A stretch of 64,000 bases of DNA from Bradyrhizobium sp. NP1 (GTDB lineage: Bacteria > Pseudomonadota > Alphaproteobacteria > Rhizobiales > Xanthobacteraceae): the NCBI RefSeq assembly GCF_030378205.1, contig NZ_CP127385.1, positions 806,001 to 870,000 on the forward strand. The letters are read 5' to 3'. This document shows positions 1-8,563 of this stretch, piece by piece. A program made the translations under genes and the position numbers. Every line of letters starts with the position of its first letter. Position 1 is the first letter of the stretch. The notes under the pieces are model-generated. The model ran no database searches and was not told the DNA's origin. It worked only from the letters and a program-made list of their open reading frames with translations.

Positions 1-81
1 CCTTCGGCTCAACTTGTCACGGTCGGGTGATTGTGATCTCATACACGTATAAATTGAGCGCTCTTTGCGGAGATATTGGCC

Positions 82-1422
82 ATGGGCACGCTTTTGCGGT
101 CGATTTTCCCAGGCATCATGATGGCTGCATCGTTGCTGATGACGGATCCGGGTCCGGCGGCGGCGCAGTCCGGGACCGACGGCGGACAAGCCATCAAGGC
201 GTCCTTTGTCTACAAGTTCGCCAGATACTACGCCCCTTACGCGATCCAGGCCGCCGCGGCCTACCTGCCGCCCGACCAGCTCGACGCCCTGAAGCAGAAA
301 TGGGATCAGGACAACTATGGGGCGGACGTGACGTTCGCGGTCGCGAGCCTGCAAACGGACGATCAGGTCGCCAAGAGCGCGCGGGACGCGTTCAAGAACT
401 GGCAGTATCAGTTCGGCAGCGACCGCTACCTCGACTGCCTCGACTGGAACGATGCCGACTGCAAGCGCGAGTGGGACAAGAGAGGCTGGAGCTTCGGCCA
501 GGGACCGGCCTATCAGGTCTGGGCCCGCACCCGTTTCCCTCATTCCGGCAACGACGTCTGCACGGAGGTCAGCATCGCCTTTCGCGGGACGGTGGGCCTG
601 AACCGGTGGGATTGGGTTTCGAATGCCGACCGGTACTACACGCCCTATGACGACTACTATTATCAGCTCCGGCGCAACATCAACGCCATCGTCAAGCAGA
701 TCACGAATCTCGATTGCTACCGCCGCGCCGTCCGCAAGCCGCAGATCGTCTCGACCGGCCACTCGCTGGGCGGCGGGCTTGCGCAGTTCGCGGCGCTGGC
801 CAACAAGCCGAGCGGGCCGCGCATCACCAAGGTGTTCGCGTTCGATCCATCGCCCGTCACCGGCGCGCATCTTCTGACCGAGGACGTGCGCAGGACAAAC
901 GCCAAGGGACTGACGGTCGACCGCATCTACCAGGAGGGCGAGGTGCTTTCCTATGCCCGCGGTATCGTCGAGGAGTTTCCGCCGGCAGGGAAGACCTGCG
1001 ATCCCTTTGTCCGCACTGTCAGGGTCGATGCGCTGCCCTCCGGCGGCGCGGTCGATCTGCATGCGATCAGGCCGCTCGCCGTGCAGCTCGTCCGGCTGTC
1101 CTATGACGACAACACGCCGCTCGCTTACCGGCCGCCGGATGCGCCGGCCAACTGCGACGTTCGCTACCTGGCACCATCCACGGAGGACGGCACGGTCGTC
1201 GCCAGCGCTGGCGGTGCGTCCCGCCGGGCGCTTCTGGCATCGAACCGCAGGCGTGGGGAAAGCGCGGCGCGGTTCGCCGCGTCCCGTCAGGATGCGATAG
1301 CCTCCAGCGATCCGATCATGCGGCCGGCGGAGGTGACGCTACCTGTGGCGACCGCGCGGCCAGTCACCTTGCGGAGCAAACGGATCCGGGCGGCGTCGGC
1401 GCGGGCCGCCGGGTCGACGTAG
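82..1422 (+). CDS. Secreted class-3 lipase-like alpha/beta hydrolase
   Basis: Predicted secreted lipase or esterase of 446 aa. The N-terminus is a signal peptide (hydrophobic residues about 8-24, cleavage near AAAQ at about 29). The nucleophile elbow GHSLGGG lies around Ser228 and is followed by a small-residue helix, the class-3 lipase arrangement; the FDPSPVTG stretch about 25 residues later fits the usual acid loop. I chose ATG 82 over the in-frame TTG at 76 because GGAG at 69-72 is correctly spaced. The C-terminal 80 residues are Arg/Ala-rich and low in complexity. It converges on the next gene with 61 bases between them. Substrate unknown; the fold is fairly sure, the activity less so. 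Confidence 0.75.
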   Translation: MGTLLRSIFPGIMMAASLLMTDPGPAAAQSGTDGGQAIKASFVYKFARYYAPYAIQAAAAYLPPDQLDALKQKWDQDNYGADVTFAVASLQTDDQVAKSARDAFKNWQYQFGSDRYLDCLDWNDADCKREWDKRGWSFGQGPAYQVWARTRFPHSGNDVCTEVSIAFRGTVGLNRWDWVSNADRYYTPYDDYYYQLRRNINAIVKQITNLDCYRRAVRKPQIVSTGHSLGGGLAQFAALANKPSGPRITKVFAFDPSPVTGAHLLTEDVRRTNAKGLTVDRIYQEGEVLSYARGIVEEFPPAGKTCDPFVRTVRVDALPSGGAVDLHAIRPLAVQLVRLSYDDNTPLAYRPPDAPANCDVRYLAPSTEDGTVVASAGGASRRALLASNRRRGESAARFAASRQDAIASSDPIMRPAEVTLPVATARPVTLRSKRIRAASARAAGST

Positions 1423-1483
1423 CAAGGCTGCCGGTCGATCCGGCAGGATTTGCGGTCGCGGCGTCGCATGCCGCGCCCGGTCC

Positions 1484-1978
1484 CTATTTCTCGAACGGAA
1501 TATACTTCTGGTACTGCTTCGGCACCGAGCTGCGGTAGCGCGAGGGCACCGTGCCGGTCTCGATCGAATGGCTGATCTCCTGCCGCCGGGTCATCCGCTT
1601 TCCGGCGTTCTTCTTTTTCGTGCCAGTGCCCTTGTCGTCCGTCGCCGCCGACTTCTCGGTGGTCGCCGCCGGCTTGTCGGGTGTCGTGGTGGCCTGGGAA
1701 GGAGCCGGCGTCGGCGGCGGCGTCGTGGCCTGAGCGGGAGCCGGCGCCGTCGGTGCGGTCGTGGCCTGCGGAGCTGCCGGCGGTGGCGTTGTGGCAGCGG
1801 GGGCCGGGGTCTCAGCCGGCGCCGCTGCGGGCGCCTCTGGTTGCGCCGGCGGTGCCGCAGCCGGCGGCTGTGCCGGCGCGGCCGGCGCTTCGTTGCTCGG
1901 CGCGTTCTGGGCAAGCAGCGTGCCCGGCAGGCTCATGAAGATGGCCGCGGCGGTCGCGATCAGCGAAACTCTCCTCAT
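1484..1978 (-). CDS. Secreted Pro/Ala/Thr-rich hypothetical protein
   Basis: Protein of 164 aa with a signal peptide ending near LLAQ (about residue 24). Residues about 27-110 form a low-complexity Ala/Pro/Thr linker with repeated PAP and ATTP units. The C-terminal 45 residues are basic and ordered-looking: a KKKNAGKRMTRRQE patch, then a short tail containing SSVPKQYQKYIPFEK. An AGGGAG ribosome site precedes the ATG. Such proteins in rhizobia have a disordered wall-spanning segment with a conserved short tail; no enzyme motif is visible. Function unknown. Most antisense frames here are open only because of the compositional bias. Confidence 0.6.
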   Translation of the reverse strand: MRRVSLIATAAAIFMSLPGTLLAQNAPSNEAPAAPAQPPAAAPPAQPEAPAAAPAETPAPAATTPPPAAPQATTAPTAPAPAQATTPPPTPAPSQATTTPDKPAATTEKSAATDDKGTGTKKKNAGKRMTRRQEISHSIETGTVPSRYRSSVPKQYQKYIPFEK

Positions 1979-2086
1979 CCGAAACTCCCTTAACTCAGCG
2001 TGGCCCCGTCATCTTTCAAGCCTACACTATTTCGGATTTTGGCGCCGCTTTGTGGCGCCGGCCAGGGCGGGATGGCTTTGCAGGTC

Positions 2087-3520
2087 TCAAAACATCCCGA
2101 AATATTCACGCTGTTCCCAGTCGGAAACTTCCGCCTGGAAGCGTTCGATCTCCGCATTCTTGATGTGGACGTAATAGTCGATGAACTCTGCGCCGAATTC
2201 CTGGCGGAAGAACGGATCGTCCCTCAAGGCGAGCACCGCCTCGCGCAGGCTCTTCGGCAGCAGCGTCGCGTTGGTCTCATAGGGCGTATCGGCCGACGGG
2301 CCGGGGTCGAGCTTGCGGTCAACGCCGTCGAGGCCGGCGAGGATTTGGGACGCCATGTAGAGATAGGGATTGGCGGCGGGCTCGCCGACCCGGTTCTCCA
2401 GCCGCGTGGCGGCATCGCCACTGCCGAGCAGGCGGATCATCACGCCGCGGTTGTCGCGGCCCCAGATCGCGCGATCCGGCGCCAGCGAATAGGAGCGGTA
2501 GCGCTTGTAGCCGTTGATGGTCGGCGTCGTGAACACGGTCGCGGCGCGCGCGTGCTCCAGGAGGCCCGCCATGTAGGCGCGTCCGAAGCTGGAAAGCCCG
2601 TCACGGTCGTCCTTGCCGGCAAAAGCGTTCTCGCCGGTCGCCCGCGAGACGATCGACTGATGCAGGTGCCAGCCGGACGCGAACACGTTCGGCACTTTCG
2701 GCCGGCACATGAAGGTCGCGTGGTAGCCGTGCCGCTGCGCGATCTGCTTGGCCGCCGCGCGGAACAGCACCATGTTGTCGGCGGGCTCCAGCCCCTTGGT
2801 CGGCGCGAAGGTGAATTCGCACTGGCTCGGCCCGAACTCGACCTCGACCGAGCGCAAGGGTAGCCCCAGCGCGAGCACGTCGCGCCTGATGACGTCGAGC
2901 GCCGGCGCCATCTGGTCGTAGCGCTGCTCGGTCAGATATTGGTAGCCCTGCGAGATCAGGCTGACCGACGGCGGCGAGCCCGGCTGCGTCGCGTCCTCGG
3001 GCGCGAGCTTCTCGTCGTTGAGCTTGAAGATGTGGAATTCGACCTCGAGGCCCGCGACGAAATCGAGGCCGCGGCTTGCCAGCCTGTCGAGCATGTTGCG
3101 ATAGAGCTGCCGGGTCGAGAACGGCACCGGGCGTCCATTACCGAAATAGATGTCGCAGAGCAGCCATCCGGTGTGCGGCGCCCAGGGCAGCACGCGGAAG
3201 GTCAGGGGATCGGGCACCATCAGGAAATCGGCGCCGCCTTCCATCTCCTTCATGCCCATCCCGCCGCCGGCGGTGAACACCGGGAACACCGTGCGGTGCG
3301 AGGTGTCCTTGGCCAGCATCGTGGTGGTGATGGAGCAGCCGCTTTCGAGCGAGGCCAGCGCTTCGGAGGCGATCAGCGTCTTGCCGCGCAGGATGCCGTG
3401 CTGATCCGGGAACGACAGCCGGATCACCTCCAACTGCTGTTCCTCGACGATGCGGCGCAGCCGCGCTGCGGCCTCTTTCTGCTCGTCCGACCAGAGCGCG
3501 TGACGCGCGACGAAGCTCAC
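2087..3520 (-). CDS. Glutamine synthetase-like gamma-glutamyl ligase
   Basis: About 477 aa, glutamine synthetase superfamily in the group of gamma-glutamyl-amine/amide ligases rather than housekeeping GlnA. Visible motifs include an N-terminal FPDQHGILRGK segment, the GLEVEFHIF metal/glutamate strand, the EVEFGPSQCEF strand, the GWHLHQS nucleotide loop and NGYKRYRSYSLAPDR with the catalytic Arg region, then ENRVGEPAANPYLYMA. GTG 3520 is preferred because AGGGGG lies 7 bases upstream; an in-frame GTG at 3559 would add 13 residues. It lies 151 bases downstream of a Rieske oxygenase on the same strand. Expected reaction: ATP-dependent coupling of glutamate to an amine. In aniline degradation a GS-like enzyme (AtdA1) prepares the amine for a Rieske oxygenase, so a similar role is possible here. 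Confidence 0.8.
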   Translation of the reverse strand: MSFVARHALWSDEQKEAAARLRRIVEEQQLEVIRLSFPDQHGILRGKTLIASEALASLESGCSITTTMLAKDTSHRTVFPVFTAGGGMGMKEMEGGADFLMVPDPLTFRVLPWAPHTGWLLCDIYFGNGRPVPFSTRQLYRNMLDRLASRGLDFVAGLEVEFHIFKLNDEKLAPEDATQPGSPPSVSLISQGYQYLTEQRYDQMAPALDVIRRDVLALGLPLRSVEVEFGPSQCEFTFAPTKGLEPADNMVLFRAAAKQIAQRHGYHATFMCRPKVPNVFASGWHLHQSIVSRATGENAFAGKDDRDGLSSFGRAYMAGLLEHARAATVFTTPTINGYKRYRSYSLAPDRAIWGRDNRGVMIRLLGSGDAATRLENRVGEPAANPYLYMASQILAGLDGVDRKLDPGPSADTPYETNATLLPKSLREAVLALRDDPFFRQEFGAEFIDYYVHIKNAEIERFQAEVSDWEQREYFGMF

Positions 3521-3564
3521 TATGTGTCCCCCTGTTGAGCGACAGCCACAATCTGACACTCGTC

Positions 3565-3640
3565 ATGCGCGGCCTTGGCCCGCGCATCCATCAGGAAAAA
3601 TTCTTTCAAGACGATGGATTGCCGGGTCAAGCCCGGCAAT
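3565..3640. repeat. Two-palindrome intergenic repeat
   Basis: Two perfect inverted repeats lie side by side in the gap between the Rieske and GS-like genes: ATGCGCGG/CCGCGCAT at 3565-3587 and ATTGCCGGG/CCCGGCAAT at 3618-3640. The architecture matches the element at 13432-13524. In RNA both would fold as hairpins and could lower or stabilise expression across the gene junction. Confidence 0.75.
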
Positions 3641-3671
3641 GACCGACGGAGAGGGTCGCGTGCCAAACCCA

Positions 3672-5030
3672 TCACTCCGCCGCCGAGAGACGGCCGACCT
3701 TGTCGGCGATCGCTTCCGGCACGGGCGCCGCCCATGGCGCGCCGCGGCGGCGCCTGACGTCGACCTCCATCCAGAAGGCTTCCCAGCCGCGCGTCGGCCC
3801 GATGCCGTCCATCGTGGCCGGGCCCTGGATGCTCCGCGCATGCGCCGCGTCGAGCACCATGAACGGCGTCTCGCCCTTCACGGCCTTGTCGATCTCCTGG
3901 CGCAGGAGGCGGCGATACTGCACGATCGCCTTGTCGGCGGTGCCTAGATGCTCCCTGGTGCGATCCTGGATCGGACCCATCGATTCCACCGCCCACTGGT
4001 CGTGGACGTTGATGTCGCTGCCCATGCCGGTATAGGTCGCCGTCGTCTGCTCGTGCGGATCGAAGCCGTAATCGTTGGCCTTGTTCTTGCGCGACTTGTA
4101 GTCCGGCAGCTCGTAGAGTTCGAGCCGCTGCGCGCGCATCTTCCGCTTGTCGACCGGCGTCGTATAGCTGGTGAAGATCGCGTACCAGTAGCAGTTCTCG
4201 TCATCGACAGGCACATGCCACTGCGTGATCGTCATCTCCGTGCTCATCGGGATGACGAAGCCGTGCGGGAACAGCTGGTTGGTGACGCGCACATGGGTGC
4301 GCTCCTCGTCGATCTCGCGCAGCGCGATCAGCCGCAGGCCGTATTCGGTCGCTTCCACATTGATGATGGGGCGGTCATATTCGCGCAGGATCTTCGTCAT
4401 CGGCATCTCGCTGCCGGCGGACGCGCCGCGGAACTGCTTGCCGTAGGCGCTGGCCGTGTCCTCGTCCTCGAAGAAGCGGTGCAGGAAGGATGCATGCGAG
4501 GGATCGATGCCGACCTCGAGCGCCTGCAGCCAGTTGCAGTTGATGTGGCCCTTGAACGCGAAGGTGTGGCTGTCGGGCGCCACGAAGGCGTCGATCTCGG
4601 GAAAGGCGGGCGGAGTGCCCTCGCCGAGATAGGCCCAGAGGATGCCGCTCCTTTCCACCACGGGGTAGGAACGCTGCTTGATGCCCTGGCAGAGTTTTGA
4701 GCCCTTCGGCTCGGCCGGTGTCTCCAGGCACTGGCCTGATGTGTCGAACAGCCAGCCATGGAAGGCGCAGCGCAGGCCGCCGCCTTCGAGACGTCCGAAG
4801 GCGAGATCGGCGCCGCGATGCGCGCAGTGCCGCTCGATCAGGCCGTAGCGCCCCTGCTCGTCGCGGAACAATACGAGGTTCTCGCCGAGCAGCTTCACGG
4901 GGCGGACCGCGCGCGGTGCTTCCAATTCGTCGACCAGCGCCGCCGGCTGCCAGTACATCCGCATCAGCTTCCCGCAAGGGTCTTTCGCTCCGGTGCGGGT
5001 GATCAGGTCGTTCTGCTCCTGGCTCATCAT
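3672..5030 (-). CDS. Rieske aromatic oxygenase, alpha subunit
   Basis: Terminal oxygenase subunit of 452 aa. The Rieske [2Fe-2S] ligands are the CAH of HCAHRGADLAF and the CAFH of LRCAFHGWLF, about residues 68-90. The mononuclear iron site follows as DPSHASFLH (Asp, His, His) near residue 180. Length and motifs match the phthalate 4,5-dioxygenase/large-alpha-only group. No ferredoxin or reductase gene is adjacent, so electrons must come from an unlinked reductase. GGGAGG precedes tandem ATGs at 5030 and 5027. The gene is divergent from the IclR regulator and probably controlled by it. Substrate unknown; the downstream GS-like ligase suggests a nitrogen-bearing aromatic. Confidence 0.88.
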   Translation of the reverse strand: MMSQEQNDLITRTGAKDPCGKLMRMYWQPAALVDELEAPRAVRPVKLLGENLVLFRDEQGRYGLIERHCAHRGADLAFGRLEGGGLRCAFHGWLFDTSGQCLETPAEPKGSKLCQGIKQRSYPVVERSGILWAYLGEGTPPAFPEIDAFVAPDSHTFAFKGHINCNWLQALEVGIDPSHASFLHRFFEDEDTASAYGKQFRGASAGSEMPMTKILREYDRPIINVEATEYGLRLIALREIDEERTHVRVTNQLFPHGFVIPMSTEMTITQWHVPVDDENCYWYAIFTSYTTPVDKRKMRAQRLELYELPDYKSRKNKANDYGFDPHEQTTATYTGMGSDINVHDQWAVESMGPIQDRTREHLGTADKAIVQYRRLLRQEIDKAVKGETPFMVLDAAHARSIQGPATMDGIGPTRGWEAFWMEVDVRRRRGAPWAAPVPEAIADKVGRLSAAE

Positions 5031-5071
5031 GGCGGATGACCTCCCTCTGGACGGATGCAGTTTGTTCGTCT

Positions 5072-5089
5072 ATTGAACATTTGTTCAAT
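5072..5089. promoter_or_regulatory. Candidate IclR operator
   Basis: A perfect inverted repeat, ATTGAACA-TT-TGTTCAAT, lies between the divergent Rieske gene (start 5030) and the IclR gene (start 5148). A second TGTTC at 5063 extends the pattern to the left. Location and symmetry suit a dimeric regulator controlling both directions. Inferred from symmetry and position only. Confidence 0.6.
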
Positions 5090-5147
5090 ATATTATCAGA
5101 GCCGCTGTCGATCGCAAGCGCCACTTTATCACCGGACGGGACACCCC

Positions 5148-5933
5148 ATGCCCAAGCTGAAGCGCGAAGAAAGCTCGCCGCGCGCCACCGATTTCGTCGA
5201 AAGCCTCGATCGCGGCCTGCGGCTGCTCAAGGTGTTCGGCGAGAGCACGGCGCCGATGAGCCTGAGCGAGATTGCACGCGCCGCTGATCTGCCTCGGGCG
5301 ACTGCGCGGCGCATCCTCTTCACGCTGCAACATGGCGGCTACGTCTCCGGCGACGGCAAGCTGTTCGCGCTGACGCCGCAGGTGCTCACGCTCGCGGCGT
5401 CATACCTGCGCTCGAGCCAGGTGGTGAGCGTGCTGCAGCCGGTGCTAGACCAAGTCGCAAGCGAAGCGCAGGAGATCTCCTCGCTCGCGGTGCTCGACGG
5501 CGACGACGTCGTGTTCATCGCGCGCGGCAGCCCGGCGCGGGTGTTTTCCGCCGGGATCGACATCGGCTACCGGCTGCCGGCTTTCTGCACCTCGGTCGGC
5601 CGCGCCATGCTCGGAAAGTACGATGATCCCGAGCTCGCGAAGCGATTGACTGCGATGCGGCGCGAGGCGCTGACGCCGCAGACGGTCACCGATGCGAAGC
5701 GCCTCGTCGCCACCATCGCCGCCGACCGGAGCCAAGGCTATTCACTGGTCGACCGCGAGGCGGAGCCGCACTTCCGCTCGATCTCGGTGCCGGTGCGCCG
5801 CTATGACGATGCGATCGTCGCCGCCATCAACATGGGCGCGCATGTCGACCGGGTGTCGAAGGAGCAGATGATCAAACGCTTCCTGCCGCTGCTCGCGCGA
5901 GGGGCGGAGCAGGTGAAGAGTCAGCTTCTTTAG
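5148..5933 (+). CDS. IclR-family transcriptional regulator (PcaR/PobR-like)
   Basis: 261 aa. N-terminal winged HTH, about residues 12-75, with SLDRGLRLLKVFG and LPRATARRILFTLQHGGYV, the recognition-helix region of IclR proteins. The C-terminal effector domain contains FCTSVGRAML and the closing SISVPVRRYDDAIVAAIN stretch typical of the family. ATG 5148 was chosen: the upstream extension is AT-rich, covers the operator and lacks family similarity. The PcaR/PobR branch usually responds to aromatic acids or pathway intermediates. Here it most likely controls the divergent Rieske/GS-like pair; whether it also affects the neighbouring box genes cannot be told. Confidence 0.88.
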   Translation: MPKLKREESSPRATDFVESLDRGLRLLKVFGESTAPMSLSEIARAADLPRATARRILFTLQHGGYVSGDGKLFALTPQVLTLAASYLRSSQVVSVLQPVLDQVASEAQEISSLAVLDGDDVVFIARGSPARVFSAGIDIGYRLPAFCTSVGRAMLGKYDDPELAKRLTAMRREALTPQTVTDAKRLVATIAADRSQGYSLVDREAEPHFRSISVPVRRYDDAIVAAINMGAHVDRVSKEQMIKRFLPLLARGAEQVKSQLL

Positions 5934-5950
5934 CCGCGTGAAATTCGGCG

Positions 5951-6856
5951 CTACACCGCCGCCGTGCGCAGGCCGAACGCCGGCGCATCGCGCTCGATCA
6001 TCGGCTTCACCGCCTCGATCAGCCGGGCGGCGGCGTTGTCCACCGAAAGCCCGGCGGTGTCGACCACGGTGGAGGCGCGCGCATAGAGCGGCTCGCGGCT
6101 CAAGAGGATGTTGCGCAATTCGGCCATCGCCGAGCGATCGTCGGCCATCGGCCGCAGGTCGCCCTGGCGGCGCACCCGCGCCATGTGCTCCTCCGGCTCG
6201 GCCTTCAGCCAGATCGTGTAGAACGACGACAGGATCAGGTCGAAGGTCAAAGGCTCGGAGACGATGCCGCCGCCGGTCGCCAGCACCATCGGCTCCTTGC
6301 GCGCCAGAAGTTGCTTGAGCGCGACCTGCTCCATGCGCCGAAAGCCTTCCTGGCCATAGAGTGCGATGATCTCGGCGACCGACAGCCCGTTCTGCTGCTC
6401 GATCTCCTTGTTGAGCTCGACGAAACTCCAGCCAATCTTCTTCGCCAGCATGCGGCCGAGCGTCGACTTGCCGGCGCCGCGCAGGCCGATCAGCGCGATG
6501 CCGGAAAACGACTGCCGGTGCGCAATCGCCTCGCTGCCCGCCAGCATGTCCTTGGCGCGCGCGATCTGCGCGGGCGTCGCTTTTCGCAGGAGATCGCGGA
6601 TCACCTGCCAGTCCGGCGCGGGATCAGATGCCGGAATGAGATCTTCGAGATGCGCGCCCATGGCGTTGGAGACGCGGCGCAGCAGCACGATCGAGACATT
6701 GCCGCGGCCGGCTTCAAGCTGGGCGATATAGCGTTCGGAAATCCCGGAGACTTTTGCGAGCACCTTGCGCGACATTCCGCGCAACGCGCGCATGGTGCGG
6801 ACACGCTGGCCGAGCTGTTCGAGGAAAGAGGATTCGGGGTCGCCTGCTTCGCTCAT
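5951..6856 (-). CDS. boxR: BoxR: HTH plus shikimate-kinase-like benzoyl-CoA regulator
   Basis: 301 aa with the diagnostic two-domain architecture of BoxR/BzdR. Residues about 13-70 are an XRE-type HTH (SRKVLAKVSGISERYIAQLEAGRGNVS). Residues about 117-285 resemble shikimate kinase, with Walker A GLRGAGKST (Lys130), an LNKEIEQQNG strand and the VLATGGGIV loop. In Azoarcus this kinase-like domain is the effector domain that senses benzoyl-CoA and no longer makes shikimate phosphate; BoxR represses the aerobic box genes until benzoyl-CoA accumulates. The gene is divergent from the benzoate-CoA ligase gene, 92 bases away, which fits local control. Confidence 0.93.
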   Translation of the reverse strand: MSEAGDPESSFLEQLGQRVRTMRALRGMSRKVLAKVSGISERYIAQLEAGRGNVSIVLLRRVSNAMGAHLEDLIPASDPAPDWQVIRDLLRKATPAQIARAKDMLAGSEAIAHRQSFSGIALIGLRGAGKSTLGRMLAKKIGWSFVELNKEIEQQNGLSVAEIIALYGQEGFRRMEQVALKQLLARKEPMVLATGGGIVSEPLTFDLILSSFYTIWLKAEPEEHMARVRRQGDLRPMADDRSAMAELRNILLSREPLYARASTVVDTAGLSVDNAAARLIEAVKPMIERDAPAFGLRTAAV

Positions 6857-6914
6857 GTTCCGGAAACATAATGCCGGAGAGGATTGACAGCAAGCGCGGC
6901 CAGTGGCTTTCTAT

Positions 6915-6926
6915 GAATTATAATTC
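6915..6926. promoter_or_regulatory. Palindrome over the bclA -10 region
   Basis: GAATTATAATTC is a perfect 12-bp palindrome that contains TATAAT (6919-6924), 24 bases before the GTG of the benzoate-CoA ligase. No good -35 hexamer sits 17 bases upstream. Either the palindrome is an operator overlapping the -10 box, or it is simply an AT-rich promoter core. Confidence 0.4.
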
Positions 6927-6948
6927 TTAAAGGTTGGGGAGAAACCAC

Positions 6949-8508
6949 GTGAGCGGCGTTGGCGACGGGACCGGTTCCTACAATGCGGTGACCTGGCTGC
7001 TCGACCGCAATGTCAGCGAGGGACGCGGCAACAAGCTTGCCTTCACCGACACCGTTTCCGAGCTCACCTATGGCGGGCTGCAGAAAGAGACATATCGCCT
7101 CGCCAACCTGTTGCGCCGTCTTGGCGTGCGCCGCGAGGAGCGCGTGGCGATGATCATGCTCGACACCATCGACTTTCCGATCGTGTTTCTCGGTGCGATC
7201 CGCGCCGGCGTGGTGCCGGTGCCGCTCAACACGCTGCTGACGTCCGATCAATATGCCTATGTGCTCGCGGACTGCCGCGCGCGTGTCCTGTTCATCTCGG
7301 AAGCGCTGCTGCCGGTCGTCAAAGACATGGTCGGCCGCATGCCCGACCTCGAGCATGTCGTGGTCGCGGGCCAGAACGCGCACGGCCACAAGAAGCTTTC
7401 CGACGAGCTGGCGCGCGAGAGCGATTCCTTCGCAACCGTCGCGACCCACGCCGACGAGCCGGCGTTCTGGCTCTATTCCTCCGGCTCGACCGGCATGCCG
7501 AAGGGCGTGCGCCACCTGCACTCCAATCTGCAGGCGACCGCCGAGACCTATGCGAAGCAGGTGCTCGGCATCCGCGAGGATGATGTCGGCTTGTCGGCCG
7601 CAAAGCTGTTCTTCGCCTACGGGCTCGGCAATGCGCTGACCTTCCCGATGTCGGTCGGCGCCACCACGGTGCTCAACACCGAGCGCCCGACGCCGGCGAC
7701 GATGTTCGCGCTGATGAACAAGTACAATCCGACGATCTTCTTCGGTGTGCCGACGCTGTTCGCGGCGATGCTCAACGACGAGGCCCTGAAAGGGGCCGCC
7801 GCCGGCAGCCGTCTGCGCGTCTGCACGTCCGCCGGCGAGGCGCTTCCGGAGTCTGTCGGCAATGCCTGGAAGGCGCGGTTTGGCGTCGACATCCTCGACG
7901 GTGTCGGCTCGACCGAGCTGCTGCACATCTTTCTGTCGAACGCACCCGGCGACATCAAGTATGGCTCATCAGGCAAGCCCGTGCCGGGCTACAGGGTGCG
8001 GCTCGTCAATGAGGCGGGCGCCGACGTCCCGGATGGCGAGGTCGGCGAGCTCCTGGTCGATGCGCCCTCGGCCGGCGAAGGCTACTGGAACCAGCGCAGC
8101 AAGAGTCGCAGGACCTTCGAGGGCCACTGGACCCGTACCGGCGACAAATACATCCGCGATGCTGATGGCCGTTACACCTTCTGCGGTCGCGGCGACGACA
8201 TGTTCAAGGTGTCCGGCATCTGGGTCTCGCCGTTCGAGGTCGAGAGCGCGCTGATCACCCATCCCGCCGTGCTCGAGGCCGCCGTGGTGCCGGAAGCCGA
8301 CGCCGAAGGGTTGTTGAAGCCGAAGGCCTTCGTGGTGCTGCGCGCGGGCGCGGCGACCGGCGGGCTCAATGACGCGCTGAAGGAGCACGTGAAGCAGAAG
8401 ATCGGCCCGTGGAAATATCCGCGCTGGATCGACGTGGTGGAATCGCTGCCGAAGACCGCGACCGGCAAGATCCAGCGCTTCAAGCTGCGCGATGGCGCAC
8501 CCCATTAA
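6949..8508 (+). CDS. bclA: Benzoate-CoA ligase
   Basis: 519 aa ANL-superfamily adenylate-forming enzyme converting benzoate, ATP and CoA to benzoyl-CoA in the cytoplasm, the entry step of the box pathway. Motifs: YSSGSTGMPKGVRH (A3), DGVGSTELLHIFLSN (A5), RTGDKY (A7), the FKVSGIWVSPFEVE hinge (A8) and the catalytic Lys in LPKTATGKIQRFKLR (A10). Start GTG 6949 is supported by GGGGAG at 6936-6941; a TTG further upstream has no site. The benzoate-CoA ligase call rests on family resemblance plus boxR, boxC and boxB nearby. Close relatives accept hydroxy- or fluorobenzoates, so side activities are likely. Confidence 0.9.
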   Translation: MSGVGDGTGSYNAVTWLLDRNVSEGRGNKLAFTDTVSELTYGGLQKETYRLANLLRRLGVRREERVAMIMLDTIDFPIVFLGAIRAGVVPVPLNTLLTSDQYAYVLADCRARVLFISEALLPVVKDMVGRMPDLEHVVVAGQNAHGHKKLSDELARESDSFATVATHADEPAFWLYSSGSTGMPKGVRHLHSNLQATAETYAKQVLGIREDDVGLSAAKLFFAYGLGNALTFPMSVGATTVLNTERPTPATMFALMNKYNPTIFFGVPTLFAAMLNDEALKGAAAGSRLRVCTSAGEALPESVGNAWKARFGVDILDGVGSTELLHIFLSNAPGDIKYGSSGKPVPGYRVRLVNEAGADVPDGEVGELLVDAPSAGEGYWNQRSKSRRTFEGHWTRTGDKYIRDADGRYTFCGRGDDMFKVSGIWVSPFEVESALITHPAVLEAAVVPEADAEGLLKPKAFVVLRAGAATGGLNDALKEHVKQKIGPWKYPRWIDVVESLPKTATGKIQRFKLRDGAPH

Positions 8509-8563
8509 GTCGTCATGAATGGGACAAGCCCTGGCATGACAAATAAAAATAAAGAGTGGCGGG

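Noticed and set aside
1568-1993. Plus-strand Arg-rich ORF opposite the Pro/Ala-rich protein
   Set aside because: It is a compositional shadow: repeated Gly/Arg from reading Pro/Ala codons antisense, with no start site or family.
2041-2059. GGCGCC-GCTTTGT-GGCGCC hairpin after the GS-like gene as a terminator
   Set aside because: The stem is only 6 bp; on the GS strand it is followed by AAAA rather than U, so it is not an intrinsic terminator.
6886-6924. Ordinary sigma-70 promoter for bclA using TTGACA at about 6886
   Set aside because: The distance from TTGACA to TATAAT is about twice the allowed spacing, so these two hexamers do not form one promoter.
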